DNA of 64,000 nt from Telopea speciosissima (taxonomy: Eukaryota > Streptophyta > Magnoliopsida > Proteales > Proteaceae), in the NCBI RefSeq assembly GCF_018873765.1, contig NC_057925.1:49798010-49862009 (forward strand), read 5' to 3'. The notes under the pieces are model-generated. The model ran no database searches and was not told the DNA's origin. It worked only from the letters and a program-made list of their open reading frames with translations. Of this stretch, positions 34,621 to 46,689 are shown in pieces. Position 1 is the stretch's first letter. Each line of letters starts with the position of its first letter. The position numbers were made by a program, and so were the translations under genes.

Positions 34621-35016
34621 TTAGGGTGTGTTTGGTTGCGTAAATCTTTTGGATGTGGTCTGATTGTGGATGGTCATCCACTTGAGTTACCGTCTGTTGA
34701 ATCGTATTTCTAGAAAATAAATTGTTTGGTTATCATGATTCTGCGATGTGATTCTTCCTGAAAAACTATTTGGTTACCCTGAGTCTGTCAGTTGGATTCA
34801 CCCTGAATCTATCTGAAAAACTGTTTAGTTACCCTGAATCTGTCAGCTGGATTTACCCTAAATCTACCTAAATACTAAACCTTACATTTAAAAGTATAAG
34901 ACACATTAACACAAAAAAAATACGATTACCATATTAATGTTCTCAAATAATTAATTAAATCCAATTACCAACCAACCTTATATAACCTAAAATTATTAAT
35001 ATGCCATTGCTCTGTG

Positions 35017-35164
35017 TGAGTGTGAGCTTCGGTGTAGGGGCAGCAAGGGGTGGGGGTGAGTGTGTGCTCAGGTGTAGGGATAGCAAGGGGTGAGAGTGAC
35101 TGTGTCAGTGTTGTGTTCAGGTGTAGGGGTAGCAAGGGGTGGGGGTGAGGGTGTGCTCAGGTAT
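35017..35164. repeat. Minisatellite, three units of 40-49 bp
   Basis: Units starting GGTGTAGGG at 35031, 35071 and 35120 each contain AGCAAGGGGTG and a GTGTGCTCAG or GTGTTCAG end. Confidence 0.8.
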
Positions 35165-35312
35165 GACAACATAGAGGGTATGACTCAGTATGAGTTAATA
35201 GCTTTCATTTAAGTAAAACAAAAGTTCAGATTCCCCCAAGCCTCACCCTTTTTTGATAGGTAATCAGTTCACTTCAAAATAAGAAATTAAATAAGAAGCT
35301 ATTGCTACATGA

Positions 35313-35384
35313 GAGTCATGATGGAGTCGAACCATCATCTCCTGGGAACAAACCCAGGTGCTCTTCCTTTTGAGCTAAAGACTC
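35313..35384 (-). tRNA. tRNA-like sequence, probably a pseudo-tRNA
   Basis: Minus strand folds as a cloverleaf: acceptor GAGTCTT with ATGACTC (one mismatch), D arm GCTC-AAAAGGAA-GAGC, T arm GATGG-TTCGACT-CCATC. The anticodon arm CCTGG...CCAGG encloses eight bases (GTTTGTTC) instead of seven, so no anticodon can be assigned. It may be a decayed organellar or nuclear tRNA, or the head of a SINE. Confidence 0.4.
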
Positions 35385-38131
35385 ACCTACCTACATAAAT
35401 CATGTCACAAAAACATATAGCAATTGAACAAAAGCGAAAAAAAACATTTGAAGCCAACCCACAGATCCAATATCATTTATTTTCTACTGTTCTTCCTTAT
35501 TATCTAATTGCCCAACCATACTCAATACCATCACCTTCTCCTGATCATTCTTTTTATTTAATTTAATTTTCTGTTTGGTTCTGCACTAAGAGGCACCTTC
35601 TCCCCCACATTCTCATCTTCCTTGTGAGAGATGATGTAATTGGCCTTGGCCTTGGCCTGGGCCTGGGCCTGCTCTTTGTCCTTAATGAATTAGGCTTTTA
35701 CCTTAAAAGAAAATCATAATATGCCTCAAATCCATCAAGTTTATAAACAAATATAAATAAGAACAGCAGCAAAATATCCACAGGGTCCTACATAACCATG
35801 CTACAATCATACCAGTGCAAGTTCATCTACTACAACATAACAATCAGCAATGGATAACGAACAGTGTGAAATGATTTGTGAGCAATTTGACTTGCTATCA
35901 GATAGAGCTTGCTGGAGTATGTAGAAATCCAAAGAACATATTACTTTGCAACCCAAAAGTGAGCAAATGGAATCAAAAGCACCTTAGGAGATCCAAGAAC
36001 ATCAATATACACATCTTATGAATCAGGAACCACTGAAAGTTGATAGTTGAGAGGCAGATCAATAAAAATAGAACAGTACAGATATCAATACCAATACATC
36101 ATATTAGATCCCTTGGCATTGCAAACCCCATAAAATAGAGACACAAGGGATCCAAACTTATTTTCCTGATAATTGATTGGATGCCTAAGAATTTGTTGAA
36201 CCAAATGATTGATGCTGCCAACCAAATAAACGGGACGACATATTATGTGGACGGACATATTAGACTTAACAGATAAAAATAAACAATTGCAAATAAACCC
36301 ACCATAAAGCCAAAAGAAGGGACCAATCAGCCCCTAATAAGCTTACAATTACTCAATCATTGGTACTATACTGGCGTGTCTCTCTCCTCCTACTGCAGCC
36401 ACTGATTGGATTTGATCAAGTGAAGAGGACTAAACTGGAGCCATCTTTCACCTGGTATGGACTGGAAAGATCTTTTCAATTCTGCAGTTGTTCATCAGAT
36501 CTGATTTGCTTCAACATACTGAATTCTGTTAAATGCTAATTTTCAACTACCAAAGGGTTCTTTTCCATCTTTTTCATGATCTATACATAAAGGCCATTCA
36601 CCAGCTTTCCAGTCAGGAACAACTCCCAACATCAGCTAGCTAGTAGGAAGTAGTACACAAACTAGAATTAAAGGACAGCAAGCAAGGAGAGAGAGAGAGA
36701 GAGAAGCACAGGATGAACAACAGAAAATAGATATCACAGAGTATGAGGACCAAACTGCTCTGCTCTGTTGGCATAGCTAAAATAGGTTTCATCACCGTAT
36801 CACAAGGCTCTAATGCCATAATTACTACAACATGCATGAAGCATTTCTTCCATCAAGCCCAAAGAGGACAATGTACGTAAATTCCTAAAAAGAAAACAAT
36901 ACTAGCATGAACAGGAACAAGCTCTTAATGCAGGGTACGTCCTAACAAGAAAGGTATTTGGGGGTAGTAGGAGCTGCTGACGAAACAATGAGAGTTTAAC
37001 ACATCAATCACAAAATAAAAATTACGTACAAGCATAAGCTGCTGCCCATGTGTTTTTGAATTAAAATACACAAGCAGCAATCACACAATAGACCTAAAAC
37101 CTATCCATCGGTCTCTGTATTTGATAAAATTCACTCAAACAAGATAACAAAAAAGAAACTACTGCATCAAATATAATTTCATATCTTAAAGCTGCAAATT
37201 TCAGTTTAGAAATAAAACCCATCAAAGAGACCCTATTGAGAAACAAAGTCAAGCGTAGGACAAGAGTAAAATCAACATATAAAACAGAAAGGTTCATAGC
37301 AAGCAACCAGAATAGAAAGTGTTTAGTTCATTCCCTATTATAGATTCCTTGGTGTTTGAGCGTATATAAATTTGACTGTGTTTGGGGGTTCAACATAAAA
37401 AAAAATTGAGGATTTCAGGGTTTGGGCATATAAAAAAATCCTCAATTTAGGGTTCAACATAAAACAAATAACAAACTTCACAAAAACTAGGGATTTGAGG
37501 GTTTGGGGTTCGAAACAGAGATGGAAGAGATGGATGTATCAGATATAGAAAGAATGAGGGAGGCAAAGAGGGCGATATAGCATACCTAGGATGAATGTGT
37601 TCCTTGGAGAAGCGATGGAGGAGCTTCGTTCGGAGAAGCAGGTTGGACCGTCTACAGCAATGGAGGAGCTTTTCCTTGGACGAGTATCACGAAGGAGAGT
37701 GTGAGCTTGGGACTTGCAGACACAAGGTTCGAGTTCGTTGGAGCTTTGTTCGTGAGGCGATGGAGGTTGGAGGAAGATAGGTTTTGAGTTTGTTAAAGAG
37801 AGTAGAGAGAAAGCGAGAGAGTCCGAGAGAGAGAGAACGCAGGTTCAAGCCATGGATGAACAATCGTTGTTTCCCTAGGTCGTGAGAGAGTCGAGAGAGA
37901 GGTCGCTATTCATGTTGGATGATGCTATTTATACTAACACTAGAATTTGTAATTCATATCTGAGTTCACCTAAAAAGGTAAACTCAGATATGGATCATGT
38001 TTGGTGTAAAAATCAGAATCATGTAATTCTTGTAATCCATTGGAATTAAGCAACCAAACGATTTTATTAATTTAGAATTATGGTCCGACAGAACAATATT
38101 TTGTTGATTTTCGCAACCAAACGCACCCTTA

Positions 38132-39033
38132 GGCTTTCAATTAAGCCAATCAACAACATGTGATTGGGTTCAAACGCGAACCCAATCAATTTTCTTTCTC
38201 AAAACATCATTTCTATTGAAGCAGTTTATTTCATCCAGAGTTGGCCTATGCATGAGCTAAATTAATCTAGATTGGAATCATGGTCTATGTCTGTGTCGTC
38301 CTGTATTGGCCAATTCAATATCTGGACTTCTCTAGGGCCGAACATTCCTTAATTTACGGATGCAATTAGGGCATTTTCTTATTTTCATTTTGATCTTTAA
38401 AAGTGTCTTTTTTCCTCCTCGAGTATACGCCATTGAAAACCAAGCGAATGTGGGGAGCTATAGCCTTCCAATTCAAGGCCATGAGCAATGACGTATAGAT
38501 TAGTATGTGGGATCGCATTGGGACGTGAGTGTTTGAATTTGGGCACTCAATACCCTTCGATTAATTATCCTAAGACGATTAAGCAGGATTCCGGCTGGCT
38601 CATCATCCGGCTTCCATGTTGTGGTGTATATTGATTGTTTGCCTTTATTTTTGATTGTGTAAACTATATGCTTGATCCATTCTTTTATACTTGAATACAT
38701 AAATTCATTCTTGATTTTTCATTGCTCTATTACCTTAGGATATAAAAACTTAGCAATTTGGTTTAGGACAACACTCTACCTTAGCTATATACCTAGTCTA
38801 AGAAAATGACTTATTTAGAAAAATAGTGAGGGTCTAACAATAGCACGGAGATCGACATTGTAGTCAGACAGGGTGGGTGTCTAACACCTTCCGATTGTCA
38901 AATTCTTTCCCTTTATAAATCTTACCAAAAGCAATCCTGCATATCAACTTGTCTATGAGAAACACTATCTTCTCAAAGATGTCAACAGGACTAAGCAGAG
39001 GTGTAGAATCGTGGGTTTGGAGAGAGATATAAT

Positions 39034-39074
<41 letters not shown>

Positions 39075-39352
39075 TATTACGCGGAAGATGAGGAATGACT
39101 GTCATTTGAGACCAGGGTTCTATTGAAGGCGAAATTCCAATTTGACCCTTGCTTTAAGTACTTGCAAATTGCAATACAAATGAGCGCAGCAGCTTCTTAG
39201 CTTTTATTAACGTGTGAAATTATTTTTTGGTTTTTCTCAGGCCAATCATCTTTTTCACTTTAGGGGTATTTTCAGTAACTAAATATAGGCTACAACAGTT
39301 TTGTAATCTATGGGAACAATTGTCTCTGTATAATTTGTTTCACTTGTATGAC
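38132..39352. other. Intergenic, with a GA microsatellite
   Basis: Second half of the stretch split by the PIF/Harbinger-like element. It contains a (GA)n tract at 39035-39068. No coding signal. Confidence 0.5.
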
Positions 39353-39591
39353 CATGGTTTTAGTGCACGATATCGGAACGGGTATCGGTAACACACAAAA
39401 CCGATACGATATAGATATGGTATCGATCTGGATCGGTTGTATCAGACAAAATTGCCTTTGAAATTCTTTTAAAATGAGTTTTTTGACCATTTTATCCCTT
39501 GTCTATACCATGTTACCGATACGGTATCAGCATAGTATCGATATCAGTGACTAGTAGAACCGATACATCGATGCCGATACTTAGAACCATG
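39353..39591. mobile_element. hAT-type MITE, family D, perfect 8-bp target duplication
   Basis: TGTATGAC flanks both ends (39345-39352 and 39592-39599). Ends are CATGGTTTTAG and mirrored CTTAGAACCATG. The body has CCGATAC / GTATCGG words facing in both directions. Confidence 0.88.
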
Positions 39592-39916
39592 TGTATGACT
39601 GATCTTAGGGGTTTTTATTCTTCTAATAATTCTAATTAGAATTGTGTTTGGCGCAAATCTGATTTTCTAGAGTAATTATTCTCATATGAAAATTAGGGAT
39701 GGGATAAATGTGTAAAATTTAACCGACATGTTTGTCTATAAGGGACGTTGGTTTTGGACTGATGGTTGGTACCACTGATTGTAGTGGTGGTTGGGCATGT
39801 TGGTCTCGAGTTCGAGACCACTCCTCCCCTATCACCTTCAGTAAGTCCGGTCAAAGATCATCTAGGTGTGTTATAAATAGTAAACCCAACTGTGTGTCTA
39901 TGAAGGCTATCAACTA

Positions 39917-40450
39917 AGGCTGAAACAGGGTCGGGTTGGACTGGGCTTTTTAAAACCCCAGCCCAACCCTGAGTCCGCTTAGCTGGGCCCAGGCCCAACC
40001 CGACCCTGACTCAAGATGTTGAAAATCCTACCCTGACCTACCCTCAGGGTTTGGTCGGCTTGACCCTGATTGGCCCTAATCATGGAGTGGGGAAAGAGAG
40101 TGATGCATAGAGAGAAAATTATCAAATTTACATAAAGTAACACTACAATAAATTATATTATCACTTATTATCTTCATATATAATATATTATATAACAAAA
40201 TAGGTGTGACATTTAAAGTTTATAATGTATATCAATATATATTTTACAGTATAACTTAAAACAGGGTCGGGCTGAGCCGAGATGGACAAGGCTCAGCCCA
40301 AGGCCTTGACCCTGGCCCAACCTAATCCTGACTCGAGACCAGAAATTTCTAGCCCTAATCCGCTTTCAAGGTCAGATATCGCACCCCAGGCCTTGTTCGG
40401 GCTTAGGGAGAGCCAGGGCGGATTCGGGCAGACAGGGCCAAGCTTGCATC
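39917..40450. repeat. CAGGGTCGGG-rich MITE-like sequence, possibly two copies
   Basis: CAGGGTCGGGTTGGACTGGG (39926) and CAGGGTCGGGCTGAGCC (40262) start two stretches rich in CCCTGA and GGCCCAA words, separated by A/T-rich DNA. They are related to 15356-15747. Boundaries are not clear. Confidence 0.5.
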
Positions 40451-40665
40451 CCAAGTATCAACTAGCATTTTTAGATAGGGCCTTTGCTATGTCAACTTTC
40501 TTTTGCCAATCAATAGAAACAATCCTTCATCTTTACCCTATACAGAAAAAAGAAAAGGTTAAAACTATATGTTTACACATATTCTGTGCTTTTAGCATAA
40601 AATAATGATCAAATTTGGACTTTAGAAATAAAGATATGTGCAAAGAACATTTCAAAGCGGGAAAC

Positions 40666-40771
40666 GATTAATGACTGAGCCTTCAGAACAAAAGCCCACG
40701 AGCAGCATGAGAGTCACGATTAATGAGAGAACTTTCAGACCAAACAGCCCACGAGCAGCACGAGAGTTACT
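40666..40771. repeat. Tandem duplication of about 52 bp
   Basis: Two copies beginning CGATTAATGA, each containing AGCCCACGAGCAGCA and ending GAGAGT(C/T)A, at about 40666 and 40718. Confidence 0.75.
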
Positions 40772-41048
40772 AGTGAATATCGATGGGTTCTCTTATCTCT
40801 TTTTTCGCTAAAGATCAGCAAAATTGTATTAAGAGTATAAAATAATAGTATAAAGAATGGCTGAAATAGAACTCAAAGACAAACCAATGCTCCAAAGAAC
40901 ACTGGCCATCTTACAAAAGAAGTATTATTTAAATCTGTAATTTGGTCTGCCAAGAGCTTCCCAGTTAATAGAATTAACAATGAAAGTAGGCGCAGTACTC
41001 CAAGTTTCTGTTATCTTTCTTTTGGCAGCCTAGTTTGCAAGAGCGTCA

Positions 41049-41557
41049 TGTCACGGTCCTAGATCTTACTAAGCAACCGCGCCGGCACTTAGCACTCACT
41101 CTAGCACTAAGTCAGCCTTTCACCAACTCTAGCAAGGGACTTGGGAAGAGAACTTAGAGGACACTAGAGAGACTTTGAAAGAATGCACTTGAATTGCTTG
41201 AAAGCTTTTAGTACAAGACTTGATAGCTTGCTTGCTTGATTCCTTGGCCAAATGAGGCCACCTCTATTTATAGGCAACCAAGCCTATAATGAATGGCTAT
41301 GATATTTACATGTGTCCTCCATCCAACGGTGGAGAACCTTCTAGAATAGAGTCTAGAATAATCCTAGATATTTACAAGAATGCTCTAGAAGCTTGCTAGA
41401 TCTTTCCTAGCTTCTAGAGGTTCTTCAATACTTCTAGAATGAGTCTAGCCTCTTCCAAGTATGGAGAGTTCTAGACCTTGGTTCTTCCTTGGCCCAAGGT
41501 CCATGTCAAGGGCCTTGCAAGTCTTAGCCTTGGGCCATAATTAGGCGGGTCGTGACA
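41049..41557 (-). repeat. 3' LTR of the gypsy element
   Basis: 509 bp from TGTCACGG to CGTGACA on the plus strand. It contains CTATTTATAGGC (a TATA region) and CTAGA-rich repeats. It differs from the other LTR by few substitutions but several small length changes. Confidence 0.95.
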
Positions 41558-41570
41558 TTCTCCCCCACCT
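41558..41570 (-). other. Polypurine tract of the gypsy element
   Basis: Minus strand AGGTGGGGGAGAA directly ahead of the 3' LTR. Confidence 0.85.
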
Positions 41571-41599
41571 AAGTTGGCGACGTCCTCGCGCGTCCTCCT

Positions 41600-43020
41600 C
41601 GTGGAACCTTCGTATTTGCTCCCGAAACGCCATAGAGAGTCCGCATGTTCCCAACTTGCTTCGCTCTCCGGTAGCTCTTTCCACTTGACTAAGTACTCCC
41701 TACTAGGAGGTACTCCTCGCTCCGCACAACTCGGTCCGCGATCATGTACTCACCTCCTTATCGTAGGAAGTTGTGACACTCATTGGTGCCCTCGTGACGT
41801 TCCACGACTTGGGTCTTCCATGTCTCCATGATAAGGCTTTAGCATGCTTGCATGAAAGACCGGATGGATCTTGAGCTTAGGAGGTAGGCTCACCTCATAA
41901 GACACCTTGCCTACCTTCCTTGTGATTTCAAATGGGCCTCGACCGACGAACCAGCCCCTTGTGTACCTTCCGTAGGGACTTGAATTGTTGAGGTAGAAGC
42001 TTCACAAGTACCATGTCCCCAACTTCAAACCTGGCCGTCCTGTGCTTGTCCGCCCACTTCTTCATCTTCTTAGTGGCTTTGTCTAAGTATGACTTAGCCA
42101 CATCCACCTTCTCTTGCCACTCCTTGGCAAACTTGAACGCCGATGGGCTCTTCCCTATGTAGCCTGTCATCACCGTATGTGGCGTTAAGGGTTGCGCCCT
42201 GTGGCAATCTCAAATGGACTTTGATTGGTTGCCTCGCTCCTTTGGAGATTGTAGGAGAATTGGGCTACATCAAGCAACTTAGCCCAATCTTGTTGGTTAG
42301 CACTCACGAAATGCCTCAAGTAAAGCTCCAACAAACGTTGATGCGCTCCGTCTGTCCCATCGGTTTGTGGATGGAAGCTTGTAGAGAAGTGTAGTGCCAA
42401 CCCCATCAACTTGAACACTCCGTCCAAAACCTCCCCGTGAAGCGAGGATCTCGATCGCCGATGATCGATCGTGGCACACCCAATACTTGACGACGTGCTT
42501 CAAGAATAGTCTTGCCGCCTCTTCCGCCGTGCGTCTCTTGGTGCCGCCACAAACGTGCCATACTTAGAAAATCTATCCACAACCACCATGATTGACCCAC
42601 ACCCTCTCGACTTGGGTAGGGCACGATGAAGTCCATGGAGACACTCTCCCATGCTCTCTCGGGTATTGGGAGTGGCTCCAACAATCCCCTAGGTGGTGCT
42701 GCTCCACCTTATCTTGTTGGCACACAAGACAAGTCTTCACATAGGCCTCTATGTCATCACGCATCCGAGGCCAATAGTACGCCGCTTCCAACAATGCTCG
42801 CGTGCCTGCCGTTCCTGGATGACCAGCCCATTTGGTGTCGTGGCATTCCCGAACCAAATTTCTCCTCAAGTTGTTCCATTTAGGAACATATAGTCTTCTC
42901 TTCTTGGCGTAGAGCAAACCATCTTGCTCCCAAAACCTCCGTGTCTTGCCTTCTTTGGCAAGTGCAAGCAAGCTCTTAGCCACCGGGTCATGTTGTAGAC
43001 CTTCCTTGATCAAGCCCATG
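41600..43020 (-). pseudogene. Gypsy integrase and chromodomain region, broken
   Basis: From upstream to downstream: zinc-binding part with HPGTAGTRALL and C-x2-C in CLVCQQDKVEQ (about 42690-42840), core with MDFIV and IIGDRDPRF, HPQTDG near 42380, then the C-terminal ARFEVGDMVLVKL (about 41990-42030). Close to the 3' end, 41620-41710 reads REYLVKWKELPESEASWE, a chromodomain that in chromoviruses guides integration to particular chromatin. These pieces lie in different frames. Confidence 0.88.
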
Positions 43021-43323
43021 AGCTCTCCTTGGTTGGCTAAGGGAAGCTAACTCCGCCTTTCTACTTAGCGCATCAGCCACCTCGTTGGCCTTGCCCGCTT
43101 GTACTCAAGACGAAGTCAAATTCCGCCAAGAAGTCTTGCCATCTAGCCTGCTTGGGACTTAGCTTCTTCGGTCCGAAAGTAGCTAGTGGCAACATTGTCC
43201 GTCTTCACCACGAACCTCGACCCCAACAAGTAGTGTCGCCATGTTCTTAGGCAATGCACCACCGCGGTCATTTCCTTCTCGTGGACGGTGTATCGCGCTC
43301 CGTGTCATTGAGCCTTGCGGCTC

Positions 43324-44320
43324 TCATATGCAATGGGGTGTCTTTCTTGCATCAATACCCCTCCAATTGCAAAGTCGGATGCATCCGTATGCACCTCGAA
43401 TGGCTTGCCATAGTCCGCAAGGCAAGCACTGGTTTCTCCATGACGGCCTTCTTCGGATCATCAAGGCATCCTGGCATGAGTCCGACCATTCCCATGCCTT
43501 GTTCTTCTTTAGAAGATCGGTGAGTGGAGCTGCCCTCTTTGAATACCCTTGCATGAACCGCCTATAGTAGTTCACCTGGCCAAGAAAAGACCTCGTTCAA
43601 GAACCTTTGTAGGTGCCTCCCACTCGTATAGCCTCGCACCTTACTCTCGTCCATCCTTAGTGTTCCACCCCCAATCTTATGCCCTAAGAACATCACCTCC
43701 TCTTGGGCAAAAGAACATTTCTCCTTTTAACATATAACGATTGTCTTTCAAGACCTTGAAGACAATCCTCGGATGTTGCACATGTTCCTCTAGGGTGTTA
43801 CTATAGACCACGATGTCGTCTAAGTACACCACCACGAACTTGTCGAGGTAGGGATGGAAGACCTTGTTCATCAATGTGCAAAATGTGGCTGGTGCATTGG
43901 TGAGGCCAAAGGGCATAACCAAGAACTCATATGAGCTATACCGTGTCACACATGTGGTTTTGGCTTCATCTCCTCGCGATGCGGACTTGGTAGTAGCCCG
44001 ACCGCAAGTCTAGCTTAGTAAAGTACCTTGCCCCACCAAGTCTATCAAATAGATCAGCTATCAAAGGAATGGGGTATTTGTTCTTGATGGTTACCTTGTT
44101 TAGCGCCCGATAGTCGATGCATAATCGAAGTGACCCATCATGCTTCCGTTGAAAGAGAAACGGGCGCCATATGGAGCTTTGGACGGGCGGACGAACCCAA
44201 GCATCAAGTAAGTCCTTTAGCTGCTTCCTTAGTTCCTCTAACTCGCGCGACATTCGATAAGGTGCCATGGCTGGTGGCTTGGCACCGGGCTCCAACTCGA
44301 TCGCATGATCCACCTCCTCC
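43324..44320 (-). pseudogene. Gypsy reverse transcriptase and RNase H region, broken
   Basis: RT blocks in order on the minus strand: [48 protein letters not shown] and [11 protein letters not shown], with the catalytic YLDD at 43826-43815. RNase H follows from [21 protein letters not shown] (about 43500-43575). At least two frame changes occur between the blocks, near 43960 and 43600. Confidence 0.92.
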
Positions 44321-45166
44321 TAGGTGGAAGTCTCTTTGCGCTGGTGGCATGACATCCTTGAACTCCTCAAGGACCTTCTCCATTGGCTTGGGCAACACCT
44401 TCGTGGGGCTATTCTCCTTTTCCTCAAGTAATGCCGCAAGGTAGGTGTCTTCCCCTTTTGACCCCTTTCTCCAATCGCATAGCCGAGAGTAGCTTGGGGC
44501 CTTTTTTGGTCCCTTGCATTGTTGGGACCATGCATGGTGCACCTTCTTCCATGATGCACACGTCTTGATGAATGGCATGGGTATAGCCTTAACCCTCCTT
44601 AAGAACTCCATACCCAACACCACTTGAAAATCATCCATAGGCACCACCGACAAGTCTACGGTGCCTTTCCACGCCCCGATGCTCATCTCGACCCTCGAGC
44701 GACACCTTCAATGGGACGAGCTTGGGAGTTAACCGCCTTGAGCCATCCTCCCTCCTTGGACACCTTTAGTCCAAGCTTCTTTGCCTCCTCCATTGAGACA
44801 AAGTTGTGTGTGGCGCCTGTGTCGACCATAGCTCGCGAGGGCTTCCGTTGATGTGCACCTCCACATACATAAGCCCTTCGAGAGGTAGTGGCCTTGACCT
44901 CCGTCGCCTTGGCCTTGATAGCACCCATTGTTGCGAGACCCCACGTGTGCTTCCTCTTCACCCTTCTCCAATAGGGCATTGAGAGCTTTCCTCTTGGGGC
45001 AATCCCTAGCCCAGTGTGGCCCGTCACACAAGAAGCACTTGTCCCTTGGAGTGAACTTATCCTTTTGTCGACTTGGCCTTACCCTCCTTACTTGTAGTAG
45101 CCTTACTACTTCCTTCCTTGGGAGGGTATTTCTTGGGACCTTTCTCTCCCCCACCATTTCCTCCAT
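44204..45166 (-). pseudogene. Gypsy zinc knuckle and aspartic protease region, broken
   Basis: The zinc knuckle CFLCDGPHWARDC lies about 45035-45000. The protease has VDTGATHNFVS with the active-site DTG at 44824-44813, followed by MDDFQVVLGMEFL near 44610. Frame changes separate the knuckle, the protease and the start of the reverse transcriptase. Confidence 0.88.
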
Positions 45167-45179
45167 TGCTTCTTCTTGG

Positions 45180-46130
45180 CCTTAGCATTATCTTCTCTCC
45201 GAACTCCACCAATGACTCATTGCTGCTATGGCCGAAGCAAGATCTTGCACGCCTCGGCGTTGTAGTTCTTGCGCGGCCCAACCTTGAGACCATCCATGAA
45301 GTTGAAGAGAAGTTCTTCATCGGTCATACTAGGGACCTCAAGCATAAGTGTTGAGAATTCCTTGACATAATCCCTAATAGACCCAATGTGTTTCAGCCTT
45401 TTAAGGCTCTTTTCTAGCCAAGTAAGCAGCATTTTCGGGTAGAATTGCTTCTTTAATTCCTTCTTGAACTCATCCCAGTGTCTATGGTGCACGTACCTCT
45501 TTCTATGTCGGCATGCCTCCTTCGCCACCATAGAGTTGTTGTGTCGGTGAGGTAAAGTGTTGCGGTCCGCACCTTAGTCGCCTCGCCCTCGAGTGCCATC
45601 GCCTCGAAGTACCTCTCCATGTGCCACACAAAGTTGTCGACTTCCGCGCATCTCTCTTCCCATCAAATGGCTTGGGCTTTGGTACCTCCACCCTAGGTAC
45701 CTCACGCGAGGTAGTGGCTCCCAGCCGCCGCCCTCCTACACATTGCCCAATCCGCTTGTACCTCATCGATGCGAGCATCCATCTTGGCCAATGCTTCCCA
45801 TACTAGAGCCTTGAAGCTCGCAAACTCTTCCCTGTTGGGCGTGCATTATGGTGTTGAGAGTGGTTTGTAGGGACTCCTCGAGCTCCCCATTTGGCCCACT
45901 AGCTCCTCCTCGAGCTCCATCATGTGGCCTTCGAGCTCCTCCCCACTTTGCTCCACAACATCGAGGCGCTCCTTCACCTCGGCCGTGCTAGCTCCACCCG
46001 AGCTAGGCGTGGCTCCATAGCTCCACTAACGTCCACAGACTTGTCCTCGCCTCTTCGCCTCTCCTTGGTGGGAATGGCCTCCTCCCACGGGCTTGCTCAC
46101 TCACCATCATGTCTAGCACTTCCGATTCGT
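45180..46130 (-). pseudogene. Gypsy gag region, broken
   Basis: The retrotransposon gag domain is plain in one frame at 45531-45226: WDEFKKELKKQFYP, SIRDYVKEFSTLML and EELLFNFMDGL. Upstream pieces up to about 46130 include EVPKPKPFDGKRDA and the expected initiation region near the primer binding site, in other frames. Confidence 0.85.
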
Positions 46131-46171
46131 TAGCCATGATGTCGAATCTACAAGTATCTTCCTCGCAACAA

Positions 46172-46183
46172 GCTTTGATACCA
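46172..46183 (-). other. Primer binding site of the gypsy element
   Basis: Minus strand TGGTATCAAAGC, complementary to initiator methionine tRNA, four bases inside the 5' LTR. Confidence 0.85.
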
Positions 46184-46187
46184 CACT

Positions 46188-46689
46188 TGTCACGGCCCTA
46201 GATCTTACTAGCAACCCGCCAGACTTAGCACTCACTCTAGCACTAAGTCAGCCTTTCACCAACTCTAGCAAGGGACTGGGAAGAGAACTTAGAGAACACT
46301 AGAGAGACTTTGAAAGAATGCACTTGAATTGCTTGAAAGCTTTTAGTACAAGACTTGATAGCTTGCTTGCTTGATTCTCGCAAATGAGGCCACCTCTATT
46401 TATAGGCAACCAAGCCTATAATGAATGGCTATGATATTTACATGTGTCCTCCATCCAACGGTGGAGAACCTTCTAGAATAGAGTCTAGAATAATCCTAGA
46501 TATTTACAAGAATGCTCTAGAAGCTTGCTAGATCTTTCCTAGCTTCTAGAGGTTCTTCAATACTTCTAGAATGAGTCTAGCCTCTTCCAAGATGGAGAGT
46601 TCTAGACCTTGGTTCTTCCTTGGCCCAAGGTCCATGTCAAGGGGCCTTGCAAGTCTTAGCCTTGGGCCATAATTAGGCGGGTCGTGGTA
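46188..46689 (-). repeat. 5' LTR of the gypsy element
   Basis: 502 bp, matching the 3' LTR throughout; starts TGTCACGG on the plus strand and ends GTCGTGGTA where the partner has GTCGTGACA. Confidence 0.93.

Larger units (their letters stand above)
34624..38128. mobile_element. PIF/Harbinger-like element, 3.5 kb, no transposase
   Basis: Ends are GGGTGTGTTTGGTTGCG and mirrored CGCAACCAAACGCACCC (16 of 17 match), flanked by TTA on both sides (34621-34623 and 38129-38131), the duplication size and sequence of PIF/Harbinger/Tourist elements. Subterminal words such as TTGTTTGGTTA recur inside both ends. No frame over 75 codons shows a transposase or Myb-like partner. The cargo includes a 35-kb minisatellite, a tRNA-like sequence and GCCTTG/GCCTGG hexamer repeats near 35645-35670. 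A transcribed-looking stretch at 37510-37800 is unidentified. Confidence 0.8.
41049..46689 (-). mobile_element. Ty3/gypsy chromovirus retrotransposon
   Basis: A 5.6-kb element on the minus strand: LTRs at 46689-46188 (5') and 41557-41049 (3'), a primer binding site for initiator methionine tRNA next to the 5' LTR, gag with zinc knuckle, protease, reverse transcriptase, RNase H, integrase and a C-terminal chromodomain, then a purine tract. The order RT-RNase H-integrase is Ty3/gypsy, and the chromodomain places it among chromoviruses. Many frame breaks interrupt the coding region. The flanks do not show a matching 5-bp duplication, and the outer end of the 5' LTR reads TACCACG rather than TGTCACG. 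Confidence 0.95.

Noticed and set aside
34981..35200. Short GTGTG-rich repeats as a CRISPR-like array
   Set aside because: Three tandem units without spacers in plant DNA; an ordinary minisatellite.
41574..45814. Plus-strand open frames across the gypsy element (up to 108 codons)
   Set aside because: They are opposite-strand shadows of gag-pol; the minus-strand frames carry the recognisable motifs.
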